64,000 bases of DNA, from assembly GCA_022478985.1 (NCBI GenBank), contig JAKSZP010002717.1, positions 151,919 to 215,918 on the forward strand, in the 5' to 3' direction. The stretch is from Massospora cicadina. Lineage: Eukaryota > Entomophthoromycota > Entomophthoromycetes > Entomophthorales > Entomophthoraceae. A model generated the notes under the pieces. That model saw only the letters and a program-made list of their open reading frames with translations, ran no database searches and was not told where the DNA came from. Each line of letters opens with the position of its first letter. Within the stretch, counting starts at the first letter, position 1. Shown here piece after piece: positions 43,653 to 54,380 of this stretch. Position numbers and translations under genes: made by a program.

Positions 43653-45298
43653 TGTAAGTCTTGGGGACCAGCCCCTACAACTGGATAGGGAGCAGCATCC
43701 CTTTCAGACCAAAAGGGGGCCAAAGGCCCAAGTGGACCCCCTGTCGCAGTTGAGTGACCTAGAGCATGTGGTTGATGAGCGTTGGGTGACTGCCCTTCCT
43801 CCTAGAGATATTCATATCTCTCCCCTCCCCCCTCCCCATCCCTGGTAAAATTAATAGAGGGGACCTGCAAGGAGATTGTGCAGGCTAGGGGCTATGGGCG
43901 GGCCCCTGGGACACCTCACTCACCAGGAGAAACTTACCAAAATTTTGAAGAAACAGCCAGCGCGAGTATCGGAGCCCAGTCTGCAAATTCTGGGCTAACG
44001 GAGCCAGTCCAGAATGGTCAGGTCCAAAAATCAGATCAGAACTCAATTTGGGTTTTGAACCAGGCCACAAGTGACTCAGACCAGTTGCCCCTATCCCCCA
44101 GAATGGATCTGGGAAGTTTGGATTGCATAGACAATCAAATTGAGAGTTCAAACTGGGTTGTAGACAACTGAGCACCAAAGCCACAGCCCCCTGGGACGAA
44201 TCCAGGAAATCCAAACTGCATGAGCTGCCCAACTCGAATGGTCAAGGCCCAAATTGGTACCATCGACCTGGTCTGGCCCCAAAAATTTGGGAAAATCTGC
44301 AAAAGTTTTTTGATTTTTGCCAAGATTTTGGGCATCCATCCACCCCCCACCCACCAGCCAACCAAACCCCATCGCTAATCCCCAACCACCCAATACCCCA
44401 TCATCCCCACTATGCTATTTGCCCAATACTTAAGGCAACTGCCCTGTTGATGGTTAGTTGTCAGTTCATACTTTTATTCTCCCCACGCTTTGCGCCAAAA
44501 TAAAGTTGAATACCCCAAACACCTTTCCGCAGACTCCGCCTGTTTGTTTTCTTGTTCAAAATTCCGCCAATCAATCTGGCAAAACGCGCCGCCACCCAAA
44601 TTGGCATCCTGATGATTTCTGAATGAGTCATCCAGTTGCACGACCCTGCCATGTGGCGGTGTATTGTATCCATGGTAAACCACCTCATTCTCAATGACGG
44701 AGTTAACTCTCCATCCACTTTCGCGTACCCATCAAAAGCAAACCCTCCGTTTGCTTTGCCATCAGGTTTTCTGAGAGCGCTCCCCTATCAGAGCAGCCTC
44801 AGGGAGCTTCGCTCCAGTTCCCGCGAGCTCAGCCCCCACACCTGGCTCATCCGCCACTAATCTCACCCACCTAAGGGCCCCAGAGTACCCCGCTCAAGGG
44901 GGACTTGGCCCTAATGCTTGTCGTGGGTCCATTTCCCCCCCCAACAGCACCCCTGTCCGCGCGGTGGGCCCTGTGCCACCCCTCTCTGGTGCACAGACTC
45001 ACCTACCCATAACCAAAGGCCAGCAACCGCGCACCCTGGAGGACTTGTCGCCCTCCCTGCCTCTCCCGCCCTTGGGGTTGCCCCTGCCAGACTCGCGGTT
45101 GCCCCCATTGCAACCATCTGGTTTGCCTTGGGGGCCTTTGGTACATTTATAAACATTTACTTTCCTCACATACCCACTAGATCCCCCCTTCTTCTAATCG
45201 CATGTACCACTGTGCCCTTGGCATTCTGGGCTCTCCACTGGGTGCTCATTCACCCTTCTGGGAGCCCAGTCTAATTCTTATCAGCCATTTCCATGACA
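43653..45298 (+). repeat. Solo LTR (1646 bp) inside element I
   Basis: Starts TGTAAGTCtTGGGGACC and ends TTTCCATGACA, with exact duplication GCAGG (43648-43652 and 45299-45303). It lies in opposite orientation to element I but belongs to the same LTR family. It splits the RT coding region after KANGSL. Encodes SDLEHVVDERWVTALPP at its start. Confidence 0.92.
43878..44171 (+). CDS. LTR-embedded open reading frame in the solo LTR
   Basis: 97 codons: GYGRAPGTPHSPGETYQNFE, then ANSGLTEPVQNGQVQKSDQN and MDLGSLDCID. It aligns in frame with 48228-48626 and 39248-39568 of the element I LTRs. Keeping the frame in a third, separately inserted copy is the main reason to list it. The function is unknown. 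The first codon may be non-native: related copies begin upstream at LIEG(V/T)C. Confidence 0.4.
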   Translation: MQARGYGRAPGTPHSPGETYQNFEETASASIGAQSANSGLTEPVQNGQVQKSDQNSIWVLNQATSDSDQLPLSPRMDLGSLDCIDNQIESSNWVVDN

Positions 45299-45303
45299 GC
45301 AGG

Positions 45304-45846
45304 GGTTTAGGGACCCATTTGCTTTCCTAGAGAAAACTATAGGGGAGGCTACTGGGGAAAACTTCTTGATGAGCCACCCCTTCTCTAGTATCTCTTCCAG
45401 CCAACTGCCCAAAGCCCTATCCTCTTCCTCTGTATAGGGTATAGGGGGCAGTAGATTTTTCTATATTGACTGTCAGCCGGAATGTCAAGTCATATTTGGA
45501 GTATGAGGGGAGCTTGGATGCCAGTGACATGTCGAAGATGGCCTTATATGGGGCTAGGAAGGAGGGAAGGTCTGGAGGGAGTTTGATTAGGATGGGGTCC
45601 GGTGGGGAGATGGAATTGAGAGATGTGCCCTGGGGAAGAAGTGTTTAGCAAGGGAAACTCACCACTCAACTCGAGGTTTGTGAACAACAAGGAGTTGGTT
45701 GCAAGATTGATGTGAAATTGTTGGCAGCGCCACCAGCCCACCCCCAAGATTACAGGGTAGAGCAATTCCTGTACTGCTGAGAAGTGGTCAGTGAATCCAA
45801 AGTCATGAACTGAGAAGTGCAATGGACGTTGGATGCAGTAGGACAT
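45304..45846 (-). pseudogene. Protease-RT linker and RT start of element I
   Basis: PVILGVGWWRCQQFHINLAT (45544-45846) matches the conserved PxxLGxxWLxxHNPxIxW segment after retropepsin. Then follow LASKLPSYSKYDLTFRLTVN and, near 45310-45420, LEEILEKGWLIKKFSPVASP with VFSRKANGSL, the RT fingers ending at the KKxGS motif, where the solo LTR interrupts. Confidence 0.75.
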
Positions 45847-45892
45847 CAGGACTATGACGAGGCGCCCAGGATGAATGAAGCTTCCTCCATCG

Positions 45893-46117
45893 TTAGGTCA
45901 AAGACTGTGCCACGCCAAGGTCAATAAAATTACCCGCCACTCCAGTGTCAAGGAGGGTTTGTACTACGAATTCCCTTGACTCAGAGGGAAAGGAAATAGG
46001 GAACAGGAAGTAAACTTGGTCCTCTTTATATGGGTGAGCCAGAGAAAGGGCAGCTGAGGAGAGGGCATGACCTAACATCAAGAGAGACTGGCCCAGAGGC
46101 ACAAGGGTGGGGTGCAA
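45893..46117 (-). pseudogene. Retropepsin-like protease of element I
   Basis: A 74-codon open frame containing FVVQTLLDTGVAGNFIDLGV, a retropepsin active site with intact DTG. The preceding FPISFPSESREF is the usual beta strand. It cleaves Gag-Pol. It sits between gag and RT in the expected order. The downstream flap is out of frame at 45846. Confidence 0.8.
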
Positions 46118-46304
46118 CTGATGTGGGGTCTCTACTACTTCCTTCTCCTAAATGGGTAGTTGAGGGTTAATGCGTACACCCGCTCCACTCTTTTCAGGGG
46201 GGAAGAGGGGTCACCTAGGGGGACAATTTCACCACACCAGGCAGACTCTGGATTCTGGGGGCCCAACAATCCAGCCTCCTGGTATGGGATGGGGGCAGGC
46301 GGTG

Positions 46305-47059
46305 CTATAGGCAGGGGTGCCCAGTGGGGAGGTACCCAAGGCGGTCACTGAGGGGGAGCAAAGGGCAGCCAGGCCAGGGGGCGTTTCCCTTGGCTGCAAC
46401 CACTGGCAGGGGAGGTGTGATATGGGGTACCTTTAGGGGCGGCAATAGGACATGCGGGGGTTTTAAAGGGCCTGGCCCCAATTGCATGGGCCACAGAGAA
46501 TGAAACCTCTAAGGATCCAGGGAGAGGGTCCCAAGCTGTGTGGGCCGCTGCAGTGGGGTCCAAGGCAGCGCAGAATGCGGAGATGGCAATTTCAATAGGG
46601 ATGGGTACCATTATCCCAGGACTGTGAATGCCTCGATCAGGGAGGGTAGGTCTGTGGCTGTCTGTACCAAGGTAAACAGATGGAGGAGGCATGCCGGTCT
46701 CAACTCAGGGGCCTGGACTGCCAAGGTGACCAGCGCCAACAAGGTGTGGGGTTTCCTGACTTGGCAGCAGAGTGGAGCACTCCCCTGACCCAATGATGGG
46801 CATCCCCATCCAGGGCATCAAGGAGAGCCACGCTCTGCTGTGCATCAGAGGGAAGGGGGAATTTCCCACCATTGGCAGTGAGGCACACCTGGAGCTCTGC
46901 CAGGTCGCCCAGGATTTGATTGGACACCTCATCAGAAGGGACAGGGGGATCCCCCATCCCTATTATGTTAACTGATGGAGTGGTGTCCACCATTGGAGCT
47001 TGGCGGGGTGAGAACCAATTCAGCAGAGCCTGGTGGCAGGACCAGATGAATGAGGCCAC
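46305..47059 (-). pseudogene. Gag of element I
   Basis: Frame 46700-47059 (119 codons) has GKFPLPSDAQQSVALLDALD and GDAHHWVRGVLHSAAKSGNP, resembling the L.G.A..W helix region of Gypsy capsid (retrotrans_gag). Frame 46345-46692 continues with a Pro/Ala-rich part. A clear zinc knuckle was not found. Gag builds the particle. The coding is split into at least two frames. Confidence 0.6.
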
Positions 47060-47181
47060 CGACCATCAGGAGAAGGCCATATCAAAGAGGGAGAGCACAT
47101 TAAGAGTGAGGGCGTAGGCCAGTGCTTTGCCCATGCCAGCGAGGAGGGTGGAGAAGGCCAAGATTAGTGGTTAGTTCATTA

Positions 47182-48814
47182 TGTCATGGATTCAGCTAAG
47201 GAGAACTATACTGGGCTACCAGTCGGAGTGCACAAGCACCTAGTGGAGGGCCCAGAATGCCAAAGGCATAGCAGTCCAAGCGACTAATAAAAGTGGGGTT
47301 CTATGGGAGACGTGAGGAAAGTAAAAGTTCAGTAATGTACCAAAGGCCCCCAAGGTAAACCAGATGGTTGCATTAGGGGCAACCGCGATTCTTGTGGGGC
47401 AACCCCCAAGGGCAGGAGAGGCAGGGAGGATGACGAATCCTCCAGGGATTGTGGTTGCTGGCCTTCAAATTCAGATGGGGGGCTTGGGCGCCAGCAATGG
47501 ATGGCACAGAGGCCGCCACATGGTTGGAAGTGTGATTGGAGGTATAGTAAGACCCATGATAGGGGTTGGACCAAGCTTCCCCTGGAGGGGGCGCTCTAGG
47601 TCCCACTGGTGGGCTGAGCCAGCGGCAGCTGAGGTGGTTATGGAAGCCAAGTCCACAAGTGGTGGGGTGGGAGCGCTCAGGTGCTGCTCTAGCTAGGGAG
47701 AAGTTTTGGAGGGCTTGGTGACTGAATGGATGAAAGGATCTTCATTAAACAGATGCGTGAAAATGAATGAAGCAATGGGTTCATCATTGGGGGTGAGGCA
47801 GATTATCACATTTATGATCCGCTGCCACATGGTGGGGTCAAGTGACCGGATAACCCAGTTGGCAAACATCAGCAGGAGGACTTGGGCAACAGCGTGTTTC
47901 ATCAGATCAATCAAGGAATTTTTGTAAATTTAATAAAGTAGATGGAGGCCATGGCAAGCTAGATGGGAAATTCAAATTTTATTAAGCGAAAGGAAAGAGA
48001 ATGAACTGACAACTACCCCCAGCCAGGGAAGTTGCCTTAAGAACTTGGCTTAATGCATGGGGGAGGTATCGAGGGATTGGTCATTCAGGGGTTGGAAAGG
48101 GGATTTGGTTGGCTGGCTCAGAGGGGTAGGATGATGCTCCAGATTTTGGCAAAAGTTAAGAAAACTTTAGCAAATTTTCCAGACTTCTGGAGCCAAACCA
48201 AGACAATAATACTGATCTGGATCCTGGTCATCTGAATTGGCCTGTTTTCATGGTTTGGGTGTTACAGATTCGTCCCAGGAGACAGGGGTCCTTGGATTGG
48301 ATTTTTTGCAACTTGAACTGATCCCTCAATTGGACTACCCATGCGATCCAAACTCCCTGGATCCATTTTGGAGCATTTGGCAGATGGTCCAAGTTGTTCA
48401 GGGCCTGATTCAAGATATGAGCCATATCCTGATCTGACTTCCGGTGCAGGCCATTCTGGACCAGCTCATTCAGTCTGGAATTTGCAGGCTGGGCTCTGAC
48501 GTTGGGAATTGCTGTTTTCTCAAAATTCTGATATTGTTTGTCTGGGGAGTGGGTGGTCCCAGGGGCCTGTCCATGCCCCCTGGTGTGCGCAATCTCCCTG
48601 CAGACTCCTTCTATCAAACTTACCATGGTTGAGGAGGGAAGAAGTGTGGGAATGGGATACCTTTGGGGGGAAAGCAGTCACCCAGCGCTCATCTATCACA
48701 TGGGCTAGGTTGCCCAGCTGTGACAGAGGGTCCACTGGAGCTTTGGGGCCCCTTTTCGTCCGGAAGGGGTGTTGATCCCTATTCAGTTGCAAGGGCTAGT
48801 CCCCAGGACTTAAA
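47182..48814 (-). repeat. 5' LTR of element I (1633 bp)
   Basis: Plus strand TGTCATgGATTCAGcTAAG to CCCCAGGACTTAaA. On the minus strand it contains QLGNLAHVIDERWVTAFPP near 48690 and a consensus donor GTAAGT beside CCATG near 48625. The sequence after the LTR on the minus strand, TAATGAACTAACCAC, does not look like the TGG-type primer site of A-C, so I could be a self-priming element. Confidence 0.9.
48228..48626 (-). CDS. LTR-embedded open reading frame of element I, 5' LTR copy
   Basis: 132 codons from MVSLIEGVCREIAHTRGHGQ to NTQTMKTGQFR. Homologous open frames of 106 and 97 codons occur in the 3' LTR and the solo LTR. Directly upstream, in another frame (48520-48792), lies the RWVTAFPP segment. 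The ATG overlaps the donor GTAAGT, so the two frames may be exons of a spliced product or a single frame broken by a shift. The content is polar, with helix-prone KSDQDMAHILNQALNNLDHL. I recognise no family. An LTR regulatory region that is open by chance is the alternative. Confidence 0.42.
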   Translation of the reverse strand: MVSLIEGVCREIAHTRGHGQAPGTTHSPDKQYQNFEKTAIPNVRAQPANSRLNELVQNGLHRKSDQDMAHILNQALNNLDHLPNAPKWIQGVWIAWVVQLRDQFKLQKIQSKDPCLLGRICNTQTMKTGQFR

Positions 48815-49760
48815 ACTTCTAAATATGTGCCAACTCAAATGATGCTGAGGTGAAATCTTCAGCGTTAACTATTGAGGAGCTTCCATCTGTTGACAAAGGT
48901 GAGTGAGCTCACCTGTGCCCCTCCTCCCTGCTAAACCTGATCCCTCAAAGCAACTTTAAAGGTTATCACTTCTTTTTATGTATCAAAGCACTGTAATGTA
49001 GTAAAAACTATACACCCGCACAAGCTCTCTAAAGCTGCTGTGCCTACCCCTCCAGCTAAACTGATAAATGCGCGCCCTAAGGCTATTCAATCTCCTGTGG
49101 CCATCTCTCCTACCTCTATCGCAGCCTTGCCAGTTGAGAATACCCTTGGGGATGAATATTAGGGGGGTTATGATGACGTAAGTTACTATATATTGGGAGC
49201 CCCCAAAGAAGTTGAGGTTTCTGATCATTTAAACGCTGGAGGGGTAGATGAGACCAACATACCTAAAGAAATGTACCTCAGCCAAGTTTTAGGGTTTCCC
49301 AAAGTTATTAACAATGCCAGTGATGGGGATCACTTCATAATTAGCTTGATTTGACCTATTCATCGGGTCCATACCATGAGATCCATCCTGTATATACCCT
49401 GTGACTGCTCAAAAAGCTTACCTCCACTTTCTGGCTCAAGGAAGTCTTAGCATTGTCATCTAGCTTTTGAGGAACATTCGCTAAAGTAGAGGTGGTCATA
49501 CAAAAAGTCTGAATACTGGCCATCTTGGTCAATGGCTCCTCAGTCAATGTGATCTCCACTAAGCTTATTAGGAAGATAAAGCTGGCGCCTGACTTGGAGT
49601 ACATGCAAGAATTTGGAACCGCTGGCCCCAACAATACCTGTGCTATTGGAGCATACTCTTCCCTTTCCATTTGAATTGGGAAGCTTATCCTATCAGCCTC
49701 TGCTGTGGCTTTGGACAACAGTGCATATGATATGCTCATTGGCAATTAATTTATGATTGA
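48815..49760 (+). pseudogene. Gag C-terminal and protease region of element J
   Basis: Pieces match element B closely: AVISPTS-type and ENTLGDEY near 49140, VSYYILGAPKEVEV, MYLSQVLGFPKVINN and IHRVHTMRSIL, compared with YLRQVLGRPKVIE and LQRVHTMNSII of B. The protease active site is not readable because of frame changes near 49450. The minus frame 49356-49745 is a shadow. Confidence 0.6.
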
Positions 49761-49949
49761 GTATAAAGAAATATTCAACCTGAAGCAAGAGGTCCTCTTA
49801 TTACTCAACAACGAAGTCCCTTTAGTCTTATCCAATAAAGAACCCAGCAAGAATGAATACTTTTTCCTGGTCTAATATCCCTTCTCAGCTATAACTTTAC
49901 CATATTCCACTTCTGGGCATAACACAAAAAAATTTCCTGAATCAATGGA

Positions 49950-50260
49950 TGCTAAGGAGGATATTTCATTTTATGCTGCAGACGAGGTCTTGATTAAGCC
50001 TGGTGAACAAAGAGTGGTCAACACTAAAATCACACTACAAATCCCACACCATTGCTTTATTGCTCCTCATAAGTATTGAGGGCATTAGCCCCTTGGAGCC
50101 TCATGTATTGCCTGGGATACTAGACCCAGCCTGTCAGAGGCCAATTACCATTCTACTGGGAAACCTCACCAGGAAGGACATGATCTTACGGAAACATCAG
50201 GAGATTGGCAGAGGCTTCCTAATCCCAGTAGAGTACATCAAAACATATCCACTACATTGG
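49950..50260 (+). pseudogene. dUTPase-like domain of element J
   Basis: First half: FYAADEVLIKPGEQR and VVNTKITLQIPHHCFIAPHK (49960-50075), then after a frame change EGISPLEPHVLPGILDPACQ, RPITILLGN and LRKHQEIGRGFLIPV (50080-50250). The second half follows the dUTPase motif-3 order GV(I/L)D-x-x-x-x-x-x-(V/I)xLxN, then IxxGxxIxQ, with the catalytic Asp present in GILDP. The location between protease and RT is the same as in B, C and D. The PRS motif is not visible because the break falls there. In retroviruses with this enzyme it limits uracil in cDNA; the role here is inference. Confidence 0.6.
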
Positions 50261-50264
50261 CTCT

Positions 50265-51180
50265 ATGGCGTATTTGGGCTTACCCATGGACAACATGGTG
50301 TGTACCTTGCCCAATGTTCATATTTCGGATAAGCTGACCCCAGAGGAGTTAGAAAAAGTTCATACCTTGTTAGACAAATATAGTGACATATTCTCCAAAT
50401 TGGATACTTACTATGGCCATTTGAAGGGCTGGTGTCACTCCATTGATGTGGGTGATGCTTACCCTATTAGGTCCAAACCTTATCGCAAGTCAAAGATGGA
50501 GGAACAGCAAATGAGGACGGAGCTCCAGCAGTTATTAGATGAGGGGTTACTCATTCCTTCACAAATCCCTTAGTCTTCACCCCTCTTATTAATTAAAAAG
50601 AAAAATGGAGATCATTGGATAGTCATGGATTACTGTAGGTTAAATAGCCTCACTAAGAAGGATAGCTATCCTATCCTTCACATTAATGATGTCCTGGCCC
50701 AACTCTCTGGCTCTAACTTCTTCTCTGCCATGGACTTGGCCAGTGGCTATTGGAAAATGGACCTCTCTCCTCAATATCAGGAGGGGTGCACTCTTAGTTG
50801 TAGTGAAGATCTCTTCCAACCCACAAGGCTACCCCAAGGGTTGTGTAATGCACCTGCCTCTTTCCAGCGTGCGATGGATTGCATCTTACAGAATCTCAAG
50901 TTAACTTGTATCATCATCTTTAACTTGATGACATAAGGGTGTTCTCAAAAACCTTCAACAAACATATTGATCACTTGAAGGAGGTGTACCAACAGTTATG
51001 TAAGTCTAATATTAAGTTGAAGCCTTCAAAGTGTAACTTCTTCCAAAGAAAATTGGATTTCTTTGGTCACTCCATTTCCCAAGAAGGAATTCAGCCCATG
51101 AAGAACAAGTTTGAAGCTATCTCAAAATGCCACCCCCTAAAAATCTATGGTATATTCAGGTATTTCTAGGGATGATGGGG
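50265..51180 (+). pseudogene. Reverse transcriptase of element J
   Basis: EELEKVHTLLDKYSDIFSKL, YPIRSKPYRKSKMEEQQMRT, LLDEGLLIPS, stop, LLLIKKKNGDHWIVMDYCRL, then FSAMDLASGYWKMDLSPQYQ (first catalytic Asp in AMDL), TRLPQGLCNAPASFQRAMD and, after a frameshift, LDDIRVFSKTFNKHIDHLKE: the YxDD box survives as LDD. The thumb GHSISQEGIQPMKNK follows. Only one stop and one or two shifts separate the parts, so this is the best-preserved RT of its lineage here. Confidence 0.9.
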
Positions 51181-51219
51181 TACTACCATCAGTTCATCCC
51201 TAATTTCACCCAACTCAGT

Positions 51220-51810
51220 CAGCCCCTTGTTTGGTTATAAACCAAGAATACCCCCTTTTATTGGGGTGCTGAACAAAAGGTTGCTTATGAAACAATGAAG
51301 CAACTTCTACAACAACGCCCTATCCTACGGCACTCAGGTTATAATAAACCTTTCATCTTATTCACTGACACCTCAGACAATGCCATAGGGGACATCTTAG
51401 CCTAATTAGATGAACACGGTGTAGATCATCCTGTATTCTATTTTAGTAAGATGCTGTCAAAGGCGGAACACAACTACAGTGTAACGGAGAAGGAGCGCCT
51501 TGCTGTTCTGTTAACTGTGAAGCACTACCACCCTTTTTCTATATGGAACCACCTTCACTGTGGTTATTGACCACGCATTCTTAAAAGGTTACAGAACATG
51601 AAAGATTCTACTGGTTGTCTATCTCGCTATGCTCTAAAGCTCCAGCCTTATGACATGAAAATTGAACACTGTGCTGGAACCTGTTACTTGAATGTTGATG
51701 GGTTAATTCAGCTACCAGTCCTTCACTTGGATAATAGTGAGGCGGAGAGGTTAGATGACCTCTTAATGACCCCCAATAACTTGGAGGATGAGGATGAGCC
51801 TGTATAGAAA
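51220..51810 (+). pseudogene. RNase H of element J
   Basis: FYWGAEQKVAYETMKQLL, then FILFTDTSDNAIGDILA (first Asp), DHPVFYFSKMLSKAEHNYSV and TEKERLAVLLTVKHY (Glu), then DSTGCLSRYALKLQPYDMKI and EHCAGTCYLNVDGLIQLP, the classic end of Gypsy RNase H before integrase (…DALSRxP). Two stops are present. Otherwise the domain is complete. Confidence 0.85.
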
Positions 51811-51829
51811 ATGTTAGCCTGACACCCCC

Positions 51830-52950
51830 ATATAACCAAAATGGAGAACAGAAAGTTGTATTTGCAGATGGGGGAAAAATGGCTGCCTTACCTCCAGCCC
51901 TCAGAACCTGTAACTGCTATCCTAAAAGCTCACTCTACCTAGGTCACGGAGGGGCAAAGAAAACTTATTAGTGGATTAAGGATCAATATTATTGAGATAG
52001 AATGATGGAAGCTATTGTTGATGTCTTGGAAGCTTGCCTTACATGTAAGAAGCAATCTGGTTTCAAGACTAGATACCAGTATTAACCAACTACCCCTCAA
52101 CAACCATTTCACACCATCAGTTTGGATGTAGTAGGTCCCCTTCCTCAGACTACTATTAGAAACAAATTTATTCTAGTAGCTATTGACAATTTCACCAGGT
52201 GGGTGGAAGCGATAGCTCTTCCTTCTCAAACGGCCAAGTCCACTGCCGCCTTTTTACATCAACATATTTTCACATGTCACGGCTGCCCCAACTACTACTC
52301 TGTGATAATGATAAGAATTTTTTCCCAAGTAGGTAAAATCCTGGCCACATCTATGGGAGCACAACAACTCTTTTAGGCTCCGTACAACCCCTCCTTTAAT
52401 GGGACTGTGGAGAGAGCAAATGGTACCCTGGTATCTATCCTACAAAAAATGGCCTATTCTGATCTCCTTCACTGGGATCAATACTTACCCAGTTCCCTCA
52501 TAGCCTACCAGATTAGTTATCAAAGGTATTGAAAATGTCCCCATTCTGTGTCTTGTATGGGTGAGAACCAGGAATACCTGCTCTATTAGTTAAGGATATA
52601 TTCTCCTCTAGAATTGAGGATCCTGAGAAAGTTATGATGTGATTGTCTCAACACATCATCTAGCTCCAATCAGAGGTAATGACTAACTTAGCTAAAATGG
52701 TGACATAAGAAGGGCAGGCAGCTAATGAGTTCAGAACTCCACTACCTACATTCCAAGTATCTGACATGGTATTATCCTACCATAACTGCATCACTCTTAG
52801 AAGCGTTAAGCTTGGATCAATCTGGGAGGGTCCCTTTACCATCACCTACAAAAGAGGCAATGAGTATTCTATAAAGTCTTTAGCTACAGGAGTCACCATC
52901 AACTGAGTACATGGCTGTTTCCTCTGACCTTATTCTCCACCAACATTCTT
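51830..52950 (+). pseudogene. Integrase of element J
   Basis: A HHCC remnant includes HGGAKKTY-type sequence near 51945 and CLTCKKQSGF near 52035. The core is LDVVGPLPQTTIRNKFILVA, IDNFTRWVEAIALPSQTAKS (52122-52376). The second Asp motif is degraded (MIRIFSQVG). NPSFNGTVERANGTLVSILQ near 52390-52440 keeps the catalytic Glu. The C-terminal domain runs to about 52915 with stops. The polypurine tract follows. Confidence 0.83.
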
Positions 52951-52958
52951 GAGGGGGG

Positions 52959-53717
52959 TGATATCAGACATTTGTTCTCTCAGCTCCAGAGGAATAATAT
53001 CTTTGTGATTTGCCTAAACAGGGAAATGTTGGCCATTTAAGAGTTTGTGATAATCTAAAATATGATTTAATTAAGCATAACAATGATTTTGAGGATATTG
53101 GCCAAAAGACCCTGGATGATTCTCAGTGGAACCCTGTTAATTGGGGTAACACTATTTTGAAACCTGCATAGGCAGCTAATTTAAAATCTAGCAGTCAGAT
53201 TACTCTGATCCCATACTGGACCATGGGGTGACCATTGGAAGGTATGCCCCCAATTAATATCAGGTCCTCTAAGGCACCTATGTGGGGGCCCACCTTTTTA
53301 TAGGTGTGGTAGAGGTCCCCCAAGTTAAAAGTTTTTTAACTAGCAGTGATTGGTTAAAGTATATTAAAATATTACCTCATGGGTACATTCTGCCACAAAA
53401 CCCCATACTAACTATTGTTTCAACAAAAAGAGTAACTCAAATTCCCATGATCTGATAGGAGAGCCTACCATAGTTCCTAATTCAGTATACATTGAAGCTA
53501 TTCCAAAACTATCCTCAAATTCCCTCTGACCCTCAAAATAGTATAAATACTTATTGGTCAAATATCAAGAGGGATCACTTTTCTCTTTACCCTGTTGCTT
53601 CTAATAAAATTCATAAAATCCAAATTTTAAAGTAGGCTTTATATTTATTTTATTAAAATTCTTTGTGGGAGCCAGCAGCAGAAGCACCAGAAAGCACAAG
53701 AAAGCTGGATTCCTACA
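52959..53717 (+). repeat. 3' LTR of element J (759 bp)
   Basis: Preceded by TTGAGGGGGG; starts TGATATCAGACATTTG and ends GATTCCTACA. TATA-like GTATAAATAC lies at 53541 and AATAAA at 53603. Aligns with the LTR of element B. Confidence 0.88.
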
Positions 53718-54380
53718 GCCTGAATTTTGAACATATCATCAGCCATAGGACATATCAAAAGTGCTTCAAAGCTATTGCTTCACCAATGCCAGAAGCAAGT
53801 TTATCTGGAGTTGTATTAATCCCACAAGTATCCATTACTTCTGAGCCCATTTTGATATACTTACTTAATTAATGATTATACTTGACCAATACCTATAAAA
53901 GTAATATGATACCTAATTTGGAGCATCCTCTATTTTGATGATTATCCAAATTGGTCCAGTATTTTCAGAGTTATGCACAAACAAACATAGAAAAAAAGAA
54001 AAAAATATATATACAGTTCAAATTGATAACCTTCTCCTTTTAAAAGTCAGTTAGTAATTATAATCATCTGGTAAGTTATAAATAGCATAGCGAAGCATGG
54101 GTATTCTACTAGCTACTAATATAGATTACTAGCTATACCTGGCCATGCGTTGCTGTGGCTCAGTTTGGTTAACTGGAAAAGAAAAGAGAAATCATACATT
54201 TCTAATAGCAACATTTACCTGGCATTGCTTGGGTTTATTTATAAGATCACACTGACAGCTTATAGGCTGTGTCAGCGCTACTCTTGAGCCACTTGGGCTA
54301 ACAGCTTCGCTGATACTTTCATGGCTGGTGAGCTGATTATCCTAACTACTTAATCTTAAAACTCTAACACTGTTTTTTAG
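53718..54380. other. Non-coding stretch with animal RTE/Penelope-like element ends
   Basis: Contains CCAAATTGGTCCAGTATTTT followed by AGAGTTATGCACAAACAAAC near 53948-53990, then GCGAAGCATGGGTATTCTAC near 54090 and ACTAGCTATACCTGGCCATG, GTTGCTGTGGC near 54129-54160. These read like terminal sequences I associate with RTE-type and Penelope-like elements of arthropods and other animals. The last two blocks are roughly inverted copies of each other. No protein can be read. The block AGCCATAGGACATAT occurs at 53741 and again at 55128. Confidence 0.4.

Larger units (their letters stand above)
38134..48814 (-). mobile_element. Ty3/Gypsy element I, 10.7 kb with nested insertions
   Basis: LTRs of 1631 and 1633 bp in the same orientation (38134-39764 and 47182-48814) bound gag, protease, RT, RNase H and integrase on the minus strand. 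A polypurine tract GAAAAAAAGGGTAG precedes the 3' LTR. The protease motif LLDTGVAGNFID and the integrase layout are of the Tf1/Sushi-like chromovirus type, but I could not see a convincing chromodomain. Without its two insertions it is about 8 kb. Outer flanks ACACC and ACTTC match at only three of five bases, so the duplication is decayed or the ends recombined. It is a different lineage from B, C, D and J. Confidence 0.88.
48815..53717 (+). mobile_element. Ty3/Gypsy element J, 5' end missing
   Basis: Plus-strand sequence homologous to B: gag C-terminus, protease region, dUTPase-like domain, RT, RNase H, integrase, polypurine tract GAGGGGGG and a 759-bp 3' LTR. It begins abruptly at the right LTR of element I, inside gag. 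The missing 5' LTR and gag are not found left of element I either, so they were deleted or rearranged. All frames contain stops, but domains are well readable. Confidence 0.87.
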
